A stretch of 22,917 bases of DNA from CAZLAJ01 sp964644605. GTDB taxonomy: Bacteria; Patescibacteriota; Microgenomatia; UBA1406; GWC2-37-13. The notes beneath the pieces are model-generated. The model saw only the letters and a program-made list of their open reading frames with translations. It made no database searches and had not been told where the DNA came from. A program made the translations under genes and the position numbers. The DNA lies in NCBI GenBank assembly GCA_964644605.1, contig CAZXWS010000013.1, forward strand, positions 1 to 22,917, written 5' to 3'. Positions 1-8,015 of this stretch are shown piece by piece (within the stretch, counting starts at the first letter, position 1; every line of letters begins with the position of its first letter).

Positions 1-529
1 CAGCATTTAGGACTGCATCGACAAATGTTTTAGGAACTTCATCCAAGCTCACTATACGAGGTGATCCATCATCGAAGGTTGAATATAGTTGTATTCCATT
101 TTTATCGTAAATTTTAGTTTCTTGTGGGAGCGGAAAGTCAGAAAGTTTTTTGGGATAGGGGAGTCCGCTGGCGATAAATACGATATACGCAACTATACCT
201 ATTATAAGCGGGGTAACGAGAGGTATTTTAAATCTCCATATCACTTGAAACAAATATTTTGATATGAGGGTTACTTTTTTCAGTATGGAGGTGCCGATAT
301 TTAAAACTCCTTTGTAACTAAGTATCCCGATCAAGATCCCTACACTTATAAAACTTAGTATTACCAGCGCACATAAATTAAGAAGAAAAATTACAATTAT
401 TTTTAGTGTTTTTACCGCATAGTAGGGCATGCGACCGAGATGAAAAAGCAACGTAAGTATTACCAGAAGTAACTCTAAGCGAGCTTTCCGAGTAAATTTC
501 TTAAGTTTTTTGGAGAAATTTTTATACAT
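1..529 (-). CDS. Class A penicillin-binding protein (PBP1A-like), N-terminal part only, cut by window edge
   Basis: I translated this by eye on the minus strand: an ATG at 529 opens a frame that stays open for 176 codons to the window edge. Residues 138-176 (TKIYDKNGIQLYSTF, then a DEVPKTFVDAVLNA-type stretch) match the start of the glycosyltransferase (GT51) module of class A PBPs, which polymerise lipid II and crosslink it outside the membrane. Before it lie hydrophobic segments at about 18-32, 42-72 and 102-124. Class A PBPs normally have one short cytoplasmic tail and a single TM anchor, so this roughly 100-residue membrane-rich leader is unusual; the last segment is the likely canonical anchor. 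The GT51 catalytic Glu and the transpeptidase domain lie outside the window. In-frame codons upstream of the ATG hold no better start before a TGA. A monofunctional GT51 enzyme cannot be excluded. Confidence 0.8.
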   Translation of the reverse strand, partial: MYKNFSKKLKKFTRKARLELLLVILTLLFHLGRMPYYAVKTLKIIVIFLLNLCALVILSFISVGILIGILSYKGVLNIGTSILKKVTLISKYLFQVIWRFKIPLVTPLIIGIVAYIVFIASGLPYPKKLSDFPLPQETKIYDKNGIQLYSTFDDGSPRIVSLDEVPKTFVDAVLNA

Positions 530-567
530 TATTACTATATAAATAAATATCAGTTTTTTATCTCAAA

Positions 568-596
568 ATTATACCATGCTATAAGATACATATCAA
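568..596 (-). promoter_or_regulatory. Sigma-70-type promoter for the class A PBP gene
   Basis: On the minus strand TTGATA (596-591) and TATAAT (573-568) are separated by exactly 17 bp. The predicted start near 561 gives a leader of about 32 nt before the ATG at 529, with no recognisable Shine-Dalgarno. The PBP gene can therefore be transcribed separately from the small membrane gene upstream. Confidence 0.6.
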
Positions 597-635
597 TCAT
601 TATGTCGTTGTGAAAATATGGAAAAAAAGTAATAA

Positions 636-941
636 CTAAGAAAAATACAAAATAATCGCAGCTAGTATCAGAAGTAACAATGAGTTAATGCTACTGAATC
701 CAGTGAAATAATTGATTAGCAGAAACAGCACTACTGTAGAGCTGATAATTAATGATTTTTTTTTAGTTAAGAGTATTGAAGTAAGTAGGTATAGTAATGT
801 ATATATAAGTATTATTAGGATTAACACGCGGTATAATTCAGTGGGCGAAGTAAAAAAAATTAGGTATATAATGCTACTAAGTGTAAGAAGACTATAGAGT
901 AATCTTACTAGTAATTTCCGTTTAAATTCAGGTTTTGACAT
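636..941 (-). CDS. Small hydrophobic membrane protein, unknown function
   Basis: A 101-residue protein with a basic N-terminus (MSKPEFKRKLLVR) followed by about four hydrophobic stretches at roughly 12-30, 36-58, 64-80 and 84-100. They are leucine/isoleucine-rich with very short connecting loops and few charges beyond KKK near 60. I recognise no family motif. It is divergent from rpsO, only 47 bp from the rpsO ATG, and lies directly upstream of the class A PBP on the same strand, so a role beside the cell-wall synthase is possible but not shown. It could be a small integral membrane protein or a low-complexity AT-rich ORF. Length, initiation at ATG and topology favour a real gene. Confidence 0.55.
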   Translation of the reverse strand: MSKPEFKRKLLVRLLYSLLTLSSIIYLIFFTSPTELYRVLILIILIYTLLYLLTSILLTKKKSLIISSTVVLFLLINYFTGFSSINSLLLLILAAIILYFS

Positions 942-949
942 AAAAACTG

Positions 950-978
950 TTGAAAGTTACGACTCTATCATTTATAAT
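950..978 (+). promoter_or_regulatory. Near-consensus promoter of rpsO
   Basis: TTGAAA (950-955), a 17-bp spacer and a perfect TATAAT (973-978). Only 10 nt separate the -10 element from the rpsO ATG at 989, so transcription starting about 7 nt downstream gives a leader of only about 3-4 nt. The TTG that could serve as an upstream in-frame start for rpsO is the -35 element itself. Confidence 0.75.
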
Positions 979-988
979 CATACCATAT

Positions 989-1258
989 ATGGCACAATTA
1001 CCAGAAGATAAACAACAACTCATCGATATGTTCGCTCAGCACACTGGCGATACTGGTTCACCGGAAGTACAAGTGGCACTTCTCAGTCAGAAGATTGATA
1101 AATTAGGTGAACATTTAGAAGAAAATAAAAAGGATAATCACTCACGCCGAGGACTTTTAAAGGTCATCGCAAAACGAAGAAGAATTCTTAGTTATCTTCA
1201 AAAATTAGACGAAAAAAGATATAAGGAACTCATAAAAAAACTGAACCTTAAGAAATAA
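989..1258 (+). CDS. rpsO: Ribosomal protein uS15
   Basis: From the ATG at 989 the protein has 89 residues, the usual length for uS15, the small-subunit protein that binds the 16S rRNA central domain early in assembly. The family signatures are clear: HTGDTGSPEVQVALL near the N-terminus, the HSRRGLL motif in the middle, then KRRRILSYL and a lysine-rich C-terminal helix. A longer frame opens at a TTG at 950 but would add 13 residues encoded by the promoter, so I reject it. There is no Shine-Dalgarno; the start fits leaderless initiation. rpsO followed by pnp is the classic bacterial pairing, and a large hairpin separates them. Confidence 0.97.
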   Translation: MAQLPEDKQQLIDMFAQHTGDTGSPEVQVALLSQKIDKLGEHLEENKKDNHSRRGLLKVIAKRRRILSYLQKLDEKRYKELIKKLNLKK

Positions 1259-1295
1259 TTACTTATTAATTTGGAGTTTTCGTCGAAAGTTCATT

Positions 1296-1364
1296 GTTAC
1301 GGTAAGGAAGCCTGTATAGTAAAGCGGTACGATATTTACCTTTTTACCATACTGGCTTCGTAAC
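1296..1364 (+). promoter_or_regulatory. Long intercistronic hairpin between rpsO and pnp
   Basis: The 144-bp gap holds a 69-nt imperfect hairpin. GTTAC (1296-1300) pairs with GTAAC (1360-1364); after a left-side bulge GAAGCC (1307-1312) pairs with GGCTTC (1354-1359); after a T/T mismatch GTATAGTAAA (1314-1323) pairs with TTTACCATAC (1343-1352) with one A/C mismatch; GGTA (1326-1329) can pair with TACC (1337-1340) at the tip. No U-run follows, so it is not a standard terminator. In E. coli an RNase III-cleaved hairpin in the same place governs PNPase autoregulation; an equivalent role here is inference. Confidence 0.6.
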
Positions 1365-1402
1365 TCTCTACTTTAAGACACACAACTCCTTTATTTTTTA
1401 TT

Positions 1403-3487
1403 ATGAAAGCATTCAATGAATCCATTGAGATCAATGGACAAAAACTCACTCTTAAATCAGGGCAGTTAGCCCAACAAGCCACATCAGCAGTGCTGGCAAG
1501 TCTGGGAGATACTTACGTACTTGTTACCGTTACAGTTGGCAAGGATCATCCTGATTTTGACTATGTACCACTACAAGTGGAGTATGTCGAAAAATTATAC
1601 GCTGGTGGCCGCATTAAAGGCTCACGTTGGGTTAAACGCGAGGGTAGACCTTCTGATGAAGCGGTTTTAAAAGGCCGTTTAATCGATCGAGGAATTCGCC
1701 CTTTCTTTCCTAAAAATTACCGAAAAGATGTCCAGGTCATTATTACACTTTTCTCCATCGATGGTGTTAATCCGCCAGAAATTTTATCAGCAATCGCGAC
1801 ATCAGCCGCATTACATTTATCTTCGGTGCCATGGAATGGGCCAATTAGTACCCTACGGGTGGGCTATGTAAAAGCTGATGATGGACAAGGAAGCCATGTA
1901 ATTAATCCCACAGAAGATGAAGAAAAATTTTCAATTATGGACTTAATCGTCTCTTCTACTAAAGAAAAAGTAGTTATGTTAGAGACAGGCGCGGAAGAAG
2001 TAAGTGAGGATGTGGTATTAAAAGGTATACAATTAGCAAAAGCTGAAAATACAAAAATTATTGAGTTTATAGAATCATTGAGAGAAAAATATGGTGATCC
2101 GAAGGAAGTGGTCACAGATGCTCTCGTTGATGAAAAAATAGTTCAGATACTAAAATCAGACTATAAAGACAAGCTCGATATGATAATTGAGCAAAAAGCA
2201 ACGAAAGAGTTTGAAGATAAAGCATTGTTAGATGAAGTTGTGAGCAGTGTTGCAGAAGGAAGTAAAGAAGAACTCGATAAAAAAGAGATAGCAAAAGCTT
2301 TAGATTACGTAACGAAAAAAATGATTCGTGAACGAATTCTTGAAACTAAAAAGCGATTAGACGGTCGAGGAGAAGATGAGATTCGTCCAATTAGCATAGA
2401 AGTTGGCGTTTTACCAAGAACTCATGGATCGGCAATTTTTCAACGAGGTACAACACAGGTGCTCTCAATCGTTACACTTGGTGCGCCAAGTATGGAACAA
2501 TTGATTGAAGGTCCTGAAGGAATTGTTTCTGAAAGATACATGCATCATTATTTTATGCCTCCATATTCAGTTGGTGAGACTGGCCGTGTAGGATTCCCTT
2601 CGCGAAGAGAAATAGGGCATGGCGCTTTAGCTCAAAAAGCCATTGAACCAGTTCTTCCGACTGGAAAAGAATTCCCCTATGCAATTCGTGTGGTCTCAGA
2701 AGTTTTATCTTCTAATGGTTCAACTTCAATGGCATCAACCTGTGGCTCTGCATTATCGTTGATGGATGCAGGTGTCCCAATCAAAGCTCCGGTAGCCGGA
2801 ATTGCGATGGGATTACTCAGTAAGTCGGATGATGATTATATGATTCTCACAGACATCATGGGAATAGAAGATTTTTCCGGAGAAATGGACTTTAAAGTGA
2901 CCGGTTCTGAAACAGGAGTTACAGCTGTCCAACTGGATGTAAAAAATGCTGGATTGACCGATAAAATGCTTGCCGAAACATTGGAAAGAGCAAAAGCGGC
3001 TCGTTTATTCATTTTGGGAAAAATGAAGGCTGCTTTGTCTGAACCTCGCCAAAATATTTCCAAATTTGCACCAAAAGTAGTTGTACTCACACCTCCACAG
3101 GAAAAAATTGGTGAAATTATTGGACCAGGAGGAAAGAACATTCGTGCATTGATCGCAAAAACTGGTACTGACATTAATGTTTCTGATGAAGGTCAAGTAA
3201 CTATTACTGGTATTGATCAGGCGAAAGTAGATGAAGCTGCCCAAATGATTGAAAATATCACAAAGGATGTTGAAGTGGGGGCTGAGTATGAAGGTGAGGT
3301 AGTACGCATCATGCCATTCGGTGCATTCGTACAAATATTACCTGGAAAAGACGGCCTTGTGCATGTATCCAAAATGGGTAAAGGCTTTGTACGTGATCCG
3401 AACGAAGTAGTCAAAATCGGCCAAAAAGTAAAAGTAACAGTAACCCAAATCGACAATCAGGGAAGAATCAACTTGCAGATGATATAA
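1403..3487 (+). CDS. pnp: Polyribonucleotide nucleotidyltransferase (PNPase)
   Basis: This 694-residue protein, full family length, is the phosphorolytic 3'-5' exoribonuclease of mRNA decay. Domain order is standard: a first RNase PH-like domain (about 10-145), an all-alpha linker (about 235-310), a second RNase PH-like domain (about 320-545), a KH domain (about 555-615) with the GPGG loop at 574-577, and an S1 domain (about 622-694, EYEGEVVRIMPFGAFVQI). The segment GIEDFSGEMDFKV keeps the two catalytic aspartates that correspond to E. coli D486 and D492, here D490 and D496; one non-catalytic Asp of the usual GDMDFK is Glu. Basic RNA-contact segments such as GRIKGSRWVKREGRP are present. The start is the ATG after an AT-rich, SD-less leader that contains the long hairpin, so the gene is probably cotranscribed with rpsO and controlled after transcription. 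Confidence 0.98.
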   Translation: MKAFNESIEINGQKLTLKSGQLAQQATSAVLASLGDTYVLVTVTVGKDHPDFDYVPLQVEYVEKLYAGGRIKGSRWVKREGRPSDEAVLKGRLIDRGIRPFFPKNYRKDVQVIITLFSIDGVNPPEILSAIATSAALHLSSVPWNGPISTLRVGYVKADDGQGSHVINPTEDEEKFSIMDLIVSSTKEKVVMLETGAEEVSEDVVLKGIQLAKAENTKIIEFIESLREKYGDPKEVVTDALVDEKIVQILKSDYKDKLDMIIEQKATKEFEDKALLDEVVSSVAEGSKEELDKKEIAKALDYVTKKMIRERILETKKRLDGRGEDEIRPISIEVGVLPRTHGSAIFQRGTTQVLSIVTLGAPSMEQLIEGPEGIVSERYMHHYFMPPYSVGETGRVGFPSRREIGHGALAQKAIEPVLPTGKEFPYAIRVVSEVLSSNGSTSMASTCGSALSLMDAGVPIKAPVAGIAMGLLSKSDDDYMILTDIMGIEDFSGEMDFKVTGSETGVTAVQLDVKNAGLTDKMLAETLERAKAARLFILGKMKAALSEPRQNISKFAPKVVVLTPPQEKIGEIIGPGGKNIRALIAKTGTDINVSDEGQVTITGIDQAKVDEAAQMIENITKDVEVGAEYEGEVVRIMPFGAFVQILPGKDGLVHVSKMGKGFVRDPNEVVKIGQKVKVTVTQIDNQGRINLQMI

Positions 3488-3527
3488 GAATTGATTTTGC
3501 TAGGAGACTTCTATAGAATGAGAGGGT

Positions 3528-5702
3528 ATGGGTAGAAGAAAGAAAGGTATTCGATTACCATTTTTTACACTGCGGATCAATAAAGGTACAATCCTTAACA
3601 TTTTTGGGTTCTTATTCATAGGAACTGCAATTATTGTGGGATTTGCTCTTTTTAAGCATTTCACTTCAGTGGAAGATGAGGGAAGAATGCTCACAAAAGT
3701 AGCTCTGTATGTAATGAGTAAGGTTGGCGGCCTTGCAGTCCTACTTCCGCTGATGCTACTTCTTTTTTCGGGACACTTTTTTAATTCAAAAAAATTAAAG
3801 ATAGTAAAGTGGAATATATCACTCGGCGTTTTACTTGTATTCACATCACTACTTGGATTCTTTCAAGCAGGGGAATGGGGTCAAAAAATATTCTCTAATC
3901 TCATGCTTGATTTTACCCTCTTAGGCGCTGTTTTGATTTTATTCCTGTGTTTAATTGTCGGTATTATTCTATTCCTCGATACTTCAATTGATGTATTTCT
4001 TCTGATGCTATTTAATTTGGGAAAAGCATTTATTCATTTTTTGAAAAACCATGTGTTCCGTACTTTTTTTGAAAAGAAAGATAAAAAACTTATTGTGAAC
4101 AAAGGAAACACAGAAGATACATATATTCAAGATAAAAAAATTGATGACAAACCAAAATTAGCACCGATTTCACCTGCTCCCGCAGTGGCACCTGCCGTTT
4201 CTGCAGCAACAGCTCATAACGCTTCAAAAGATATAAACATTAAACCAATCATTGCCAATACATCATCTACATGGATTTATCCACCATTAAGTTTGCTTGC
4301 AGACGTGGCACAAAAAGATGCAGACCGGGGAGATGTGAAACAAAATGCAGATATTATTGAAAAAACTCTCGAAAGTTTTGGTGTGCGTGCACGTGTGTCA
4401 GAAGTAAATTACGGCCCAACCGTTACGCAGTATGCATTGGAAATAACAATGGGCACTAAATTGTCAAAAATCACCGCACTTTCTAATGATTTAGCTTTAG
4501 CATTAGCTGCATCTACAGGCCAGGTGAGAATAGAAGCACCTATCCCTGGTAGATCATTGGTAGGTATAGAAATTCCGAATAAAAAACCGGAAATTGTGAC
4601 TTTAAAACGAATGCTTTCATCACCAGCATTTAATAACAACAATGACTTACTTAGTGTCCCACTTGGTCTCGATGTGTCAGGACAACCTCAGGCATCAACG
4701 ATCGCAAAAATGCCACACGTATTGATTGCAGGAACCACTGGATCAGGTAAATCTGTTATGCTGAATGCATGGATTACTACATTTCTTTTCCGCACAAAAC
4801 CAGATGAACTCCGAATGATTTTAGTGGATCCAAAGCGAGTTGAACTTTCTGTATATAACGGTATTCCCCATTTGTTGACTGAAGTAATTGTCGAACCACC
4901 AGAAATTATTAAAGCATTACGCTGGACAGTGGCGGAGATGGAGAATCGATATAAAGAATTTGCTAAAGTGGGTAGTCGTAATTTAGAAAGTTATAACGCA
5001 ACAGAAGGTGTCACAAAAAAACCATACATTATGTTTGTTATCGATGAGTTAGCAGATTTGATGATATTTGCACCAGGAGATGCAGAAGAATTAATCACAC
5101 GAATAGCACAGATGGCGCGTGCGACCGGTATTCATTTAATTTTGGCCACACAGCGACCGTCAGTAGATGTTATCACAGGCTTGATGAAAGCAAATATCCC
5201 AACCCGTGTTGCATTTAATGTATCATCTATGATTGATTCACGTGTTATTATCGATTCTCCCGGAGCAGAAAAACTTATGGGACGAGGAGACATGCTTTTC
5301 TTACCTCCTGATCAAGCAAAACCACGACGTATTCAAGGACCTTACCTTACTGAAAAGGAAGTGCACGAAGTTGTTACATTCCTCAAAGCTCAGGTACCGG
5401 TAGTTCACTATACCGAAGAAATTACGAATCAGGAAATCGTAATTAACGGGCGTGGTGGGAGTTCTGCAGTGGGTGGAGGTGAGGGAAGTGATCCATTATT
5501 TAAACAGTCAATCGATATTGTAGGTCAATTTGACAAAGCTTCGGCTTCATTATTACAGCGACGTTTGAAAATTGGGTATGCTCGGGCAGCACGAATTCTT
5601 GATGAACTCGAAGCAGCTGGGTATGTTGGTCCATCAGAAGGTTCTAAGCCTCGTGAAGTTATCAAAAGAGCAGCAGAGGTTGTGGAGAATGCGGAGATGT
5701 AA
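3528..5702 (+). CDS. ftsK: DNA translocase FtsK/SpoIIIE family
   Basis: A 724-residue septal DNA pump that moves chromosome ends through the closing septum. Hydrophobic segments at about 22-41, 66-86, 96-113 and 131-162 form the membrane domain. A short linker (about 165-245, with an Ala/Pro-rich stretch) is followed by the alpha domain and the RecA-like beta motor. Walker A is GTTGSGKS at 402-409 and Walker B ends in IDE at about 505-507; LATQRPSVDVITG follows as in the family. A winged-helix gamma domain ends the protein (about 655-715: DPLFKQSIDIV, then RRLKIGYARAARILDELE), which in relatives reads KOPS-type polarity sequences. It begins 40 bp after pnp. GAGAGGG abuts the ATG, too close for a normal Shine-Dalgarno. 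An out-of-frame ATG at 3518 lies after AGGAG (3502-3506). The linker is short compared with E. coli FtsK. Confidence 0.96.
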   Translation: MGRRKKGIRLPFFTLRINKGTILNIFGFLFIGTAIIVGFALFKHFTSVEDEGRMLTKVALYVMSKVGGLAVLLPLMLLLFSGHFFNSKKLKIVKWNISLGVLLVFTSLLGFFQAGEWGQKIFSNLMLDFTLLGAVLILFLCLIVGIILFLDTSIDVFLLMLFNLGKAFIHFLKNHVFRTFFEKKDKKLIVNKGNTEDTYIQDKKIDDKPKLAPISPAPAVAPAVSAATAHNASKDINIKPIIANTSSTWIYPPLSLLADVAQKDADRGDVKQNADIIEKTLESFGVRARVSEVNYGPTVTQYALEITMGTKLSKITALSNDLALALAASTGQVRIEAPIPGRSLVGIEIPNKKPEIVTLKRMLSSPAFNNNNDLLSVPLGLDVSGQPQASTIAKMPHVLIAGTTGSGKSVMLNAWITTFLFRTKPDELRMILVDPKRVELSVYNGIPHLLTEVIVEPPEIIKALRWTVAEMENRYKEFAKVGSRNLESYNATEGVTKKPYIMFVIDELADLMIFAPGDAEELITRIAQMARATGIHLILATQRPSVDVITGLMKANIPTRVAFNVSSMIDSRVIIDSPGAEKLMGRGDMLFLPPDQAKPRRIQGPYLTEKEVHEVVTFLKAQVPVVHYTEEITNQEIVINGRGGSSAVGGGEGSDPLFKQSIDIVGQFDKASASLLQRRLKIGYARAARILDELEAAGYVGPSEGSKPREVIKRAAEVVENAEM

Positions 5703-5706
5703 TATA

Positions 5707-5778
5707 GATTTAAGATTTTTGATTTACGATTTAAGAATTGCTTATTTATCATAAATCTTCAATCTTAAATCCTAAATC
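5707..5778. terminator. Inverted heptad repeats between convergent ftsK and mltG, probable bidirectional terminator
   Basis: The 82-bp convergent gap is almost filled by four tandem GATTTnn-type heptads (5707-5734) and four mirror nnAAATC heptads (5751-5778). They fold into a stem: GATTTAAGATT (5707-5717) with AATCTTAAATC (5761-5771), a 3-nt internal mismatch, then GATTTA (5721-5726) with TAAATC (5752-5757). The position suggests termination for both genes, though the stem is AT-rich with no clean U-tract. Confidence 0.5.
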
Positions 5779-5784
5779 CATTTG

Positions 5785-6747
5785 TTACTTTAAATATTTT
5801 TCTACATTCTTATCGTGTTCTTCCTTAGTACGTGCGTAATGCATTACGCCCTGTTTATCAGCAATATAGAAGTAATAAGGTGTAGAAGAATCTGCATTTG
5901 CAACGCCTTCGATAGAAGTTAACCCTGGATTGCATACTGGGGCTGGAGGTAAGCCTTTATTTTTATATGTATTATATGGGGACTCAATTTCAAGATCCTG
6001 ATAATATATATCTTTCTTCCACCATGTCTTTTCTTTTGGTTGATAACCTAGAATGTATTGTATTGTGATATCTGATTGCAACGGCCAGTCTGATCGAATT
6101 CGTTTTAATAAAACGCTAGCAACTTTTTGTTTATCCTCTGGCGTTTGTGCCTCTCTCTCTACGATTGAAGCGAGAGTAATCATTTGTTCTTTCGTTAAGT
6201 TCAGCTTCCGGCCTTTTTCTATTAAATCGGGAGTAAGTTTCTTAGAAAAATTATTTGTCATTATTTGTACAATACTTGAGACAGACGCATCTCGAGGAAT
6301 TAAGTATGTGTCAGGAAATAAATAGCCTTCTGGCGCATCTTTTATAAACTCTGATTCAGGAATATCGAATTCTTTTGCGACAATTTGCGCAATTTCTTCT
6401 TTACGGAGTCCTTCAATGACAGTCACCCATTTATCGAGTGTCCCGTGTGTAAGCGTTTCTGATAACTGATAGAGATTCATTGATGGAGAGAGTCGAAAGT
6501 CACCTGCTTGGATTTTTTTATCATATCCTTTTTGTTTAACGACTGCATAGAAAATAACACGGTTTCTAATTAAACCCTCATTGGCTAAGTGCTGTGCTAT
6601 GGTACTAATACTTTCCCCTTTACTAATAACGAAAATTTTATTTGTTTTATCGTCTTTGTTTACAGGCAAGGTACCTTCTCTATATATAAGGTAACTTGCT
6701 ATAAAAGTAACTACGATAATTGCTATTAAAACAATAATTTTTTTCAT
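5785..6747 (-). CDS. mltG: Endolytic murein transglycosylase MltG (YceG-like)
   Basis: A 320-residue membrane-anchored lytic transglycosylase that cuts nascent glycan strands and so sets strand length. There is an N-terminal TM segment (about 4-22), a LysM-like region (about 38-102: ISKGESISTIAQHL), then the YceG catalytic domain. The catalytic glutamate is E197 in LASIVERE, followed by KVASVLLKRI and LQSDITIQYILG as in E. coli MltG. The conserved SPYNTYKNKGLPPAPVCNPG stretch is at 256-275. It is the last gene of a minus-strand run; the phosphorylase stop codon lies 5 bp upstream of its ATG, so it is cotranscribed with murJ and the phosphorylase. In E. coli MltG acts beside class A PBPs, fitting the neighbourhood. 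Confidence 0.95.
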   Translation of the reverse strand: MKKIIVLIAIIVVTFIASYLIYREGTLPVNKDDKTNKIFVISKGESISTIAQHLANEGLIRNRVIFYAVVKQKGYDKKIQAGDFRLSPSMNLYQLSETLTHGTLDKWVTVIEGLRKEEIAQIVAKEFDIPESEFIKDAPEGYLFPDTYLIPRDASVSSIVQIMTNNFSKKLTPDLIEKGRKLNLTKEQMITLASIVEREAQTPEDKQKVASVLLKRIRSDWPLQSDITIQYILGYQPKEKTWWKKDIYYQDLEIESPYNTYKNKGLPPAPVCNPGLTSIEGVANADSSTPYYFYIADKQGVMHYARTKEEHDKNVEKYLK

Positions 6748-6752
6748 AGTAT

Positions 6753-8015
6753 TTACTCTATTTCATAAATTGGAAAATTTTGGACAGTAACTTCAGCTTC
6801 TTTTAATTTAAATTTATCGGTTGAATAAAACTCCATGAGTGGATCATTTTTTTCGACAATTTCATCGAGTTTACGGTATAAATAAATTCCTCCATATTTA
6901 TCAGTTGGTGCACCGAGCACTTTCGCTACTGCATTCAGATTATAGTTATTAATTTCTTTTATTTTACCAGTTTTTGGTGCTTTCACTTCTGTTTTATGGG
7001 CTTTTGTTTTCATTGTTGCGGAAGAAACGGTATTATCTCCATGTTGTGCTTTTACAATTTCATGAAATTTTTTGAGTGCGAGTTTGTCAGCTAAAATTTT
7101 CCGTGCTTCATCTTCACCGTCTTTCTTTATCCCAGCATCCTCATAACAAATATTGAGCAGTTTACCAGCAAGACGCAACGCTTTTGCTTCTAATTTGAGT
7201 GGTCGGTCTGGTGTTTGTTCCAAAACTGCTAACGCATCGCGTGCCTCTAAAAATGGTCCTACACCTCGACCCGCTGGTTCTAGGGTCTCATTTATATCCG
7301 CAATCACTTTCATTCCAAAACGTTTACCCAGTGCTTTGAATTTTTCTGCAACTTTTTCTCCATCAGTAAAGTGTCTGATTTTCATAGTTTTTCCTACAGG
7401 TATGTCAAGAATGAGATGGGTTGTAGAAACTGCCGCTTTTTTTGCCATAATCGACACAATCAGTTTATCGAATGGTTCAAACATCAGAGGTTCTTCAACA
7501 CGGATAATAATATCATCAGCAGGTGCAAGGCCAAGTGTACCGTTCCACATAATGCAACCACCCACTGTTTCCACAATTTTTTGTGCTTCTGCTGGTTTAA
7601 ACTCGACTTGCGCTAAAACTTCCATAACATCAGCTGTTCCCGCAGGTGTAGTAATAGCCCGTGACGATATTTTTGGAATTGTAAAGCCAGCGGCGGCGAT
7701 AATAGGTACGACAATCAATGTTGTTCTTGTACCCGCGACACCTCCCGATGAGTGTTTATCAGCAACAATTCCATTAAATTTCAATCGTGTTCCAGTTTCT
7801 ACCATTGCCTTGGTCAGATAGAATAATTCCTCAGGGGAAAAACCTTCTCGAAAGGACGAAGCAACAAAGTAGGTGGTCAAAACGTCACTTAGCCTTTTAT
7901 GTGCTATCTCATCCATGATCTCATATATTTCACGGTAACTTAATTTTTTTCCAAGTAATTTTTTCTGTATGGCTTTGATAGCATCTAAATGTTCTCCATT
8001 AGCTTCATTTTTCAT
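6753..8015 (-). CDS. deoA: Nucleoside phosphorylase of the thymidine/AMP phosphorylase family, AMP-phosphorylase-like short form
   Basis: This 420-residue protein belongs to the family that phosphorolyses thymidine, pyrimidine nucleosides or, in archaea and CPR, AMP. The phosphate-binding loop is KHSSGGVAGTRTT (87-99), and the signature SSRAITTPAGTAD (117-129) is the archaeal AMP phosphorylase version rather than the SGRGLGHTGGT form of bacterial thymidine phosphorylases. GGCIMWNGTLGLAPADDIII and GRGVGPFLEARDAL also match the AMP-type enzymes. It lacks the roughly 84-residue N-terminal domain of archaeal AMP phosphorylases, starting directly at the helical domain (AIQKKLLGKKLSYREIYEIM). AMP phosphorylase would feed ribose 1,5-bisphosphate toward RuBP and RubisCO, but no partner gene is in the window. 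The ATG overlaps the murJ stop by 4 bp (ATGA), indicating translational coupling. Family is certain; substrate is not. Confidence 0.88.
   Translation of the reverse strand: MKNEANGEHLDAIKAIQKKLLGKKLSYREIYEIMDEIAHKRLSDVLTTYFVASSFREGFSPEELFYLTKAMVETGTRLKFNGIVADKHSSGGVAGTRTTLIVVPIIAAAGFTIPKISSRAITTPAGTADVMEVLAQVEFKPAEAQKIVETVGGCIMWNGTLGLAPADDIIIRVEEPLMFEPFDKLIVSIMAKKAAVSTTHLILDIPVGKTMKIRHFTDGEKVAEKFKALGKRFGMKVIADINETLEPAGRGVGPFLEARDALAVLEQTPDRPLKLEAKALRLAGKLLNICYEDAGIKKDGEDEARKILADKLALKKFHEIVKAQHGDNTVSSATMKTKAHKTEVKAPKTGKIKEINNYNLNAVAKVLGAPTDKYGGIYLYRKLDEIVEKNDPLMEFYSTDKFKLKEAEVTVQNFPIYEIE

Noticed and set aside
712..897. 61-codon plus-strand frame opposite the small membrane gene
   Set aside because: The minus-strand frame is longer, starts with ATG and gives a coherent membrane protein; the plus-strand product has no visible features.
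7153..7821. 222-codon open frame on the plus strand opposite the phosphorylase
   Set aside because: It is a shadow of the minus-strand gene, which has clear family motifs along its whole length; the antisense translation has no recognisable domain.
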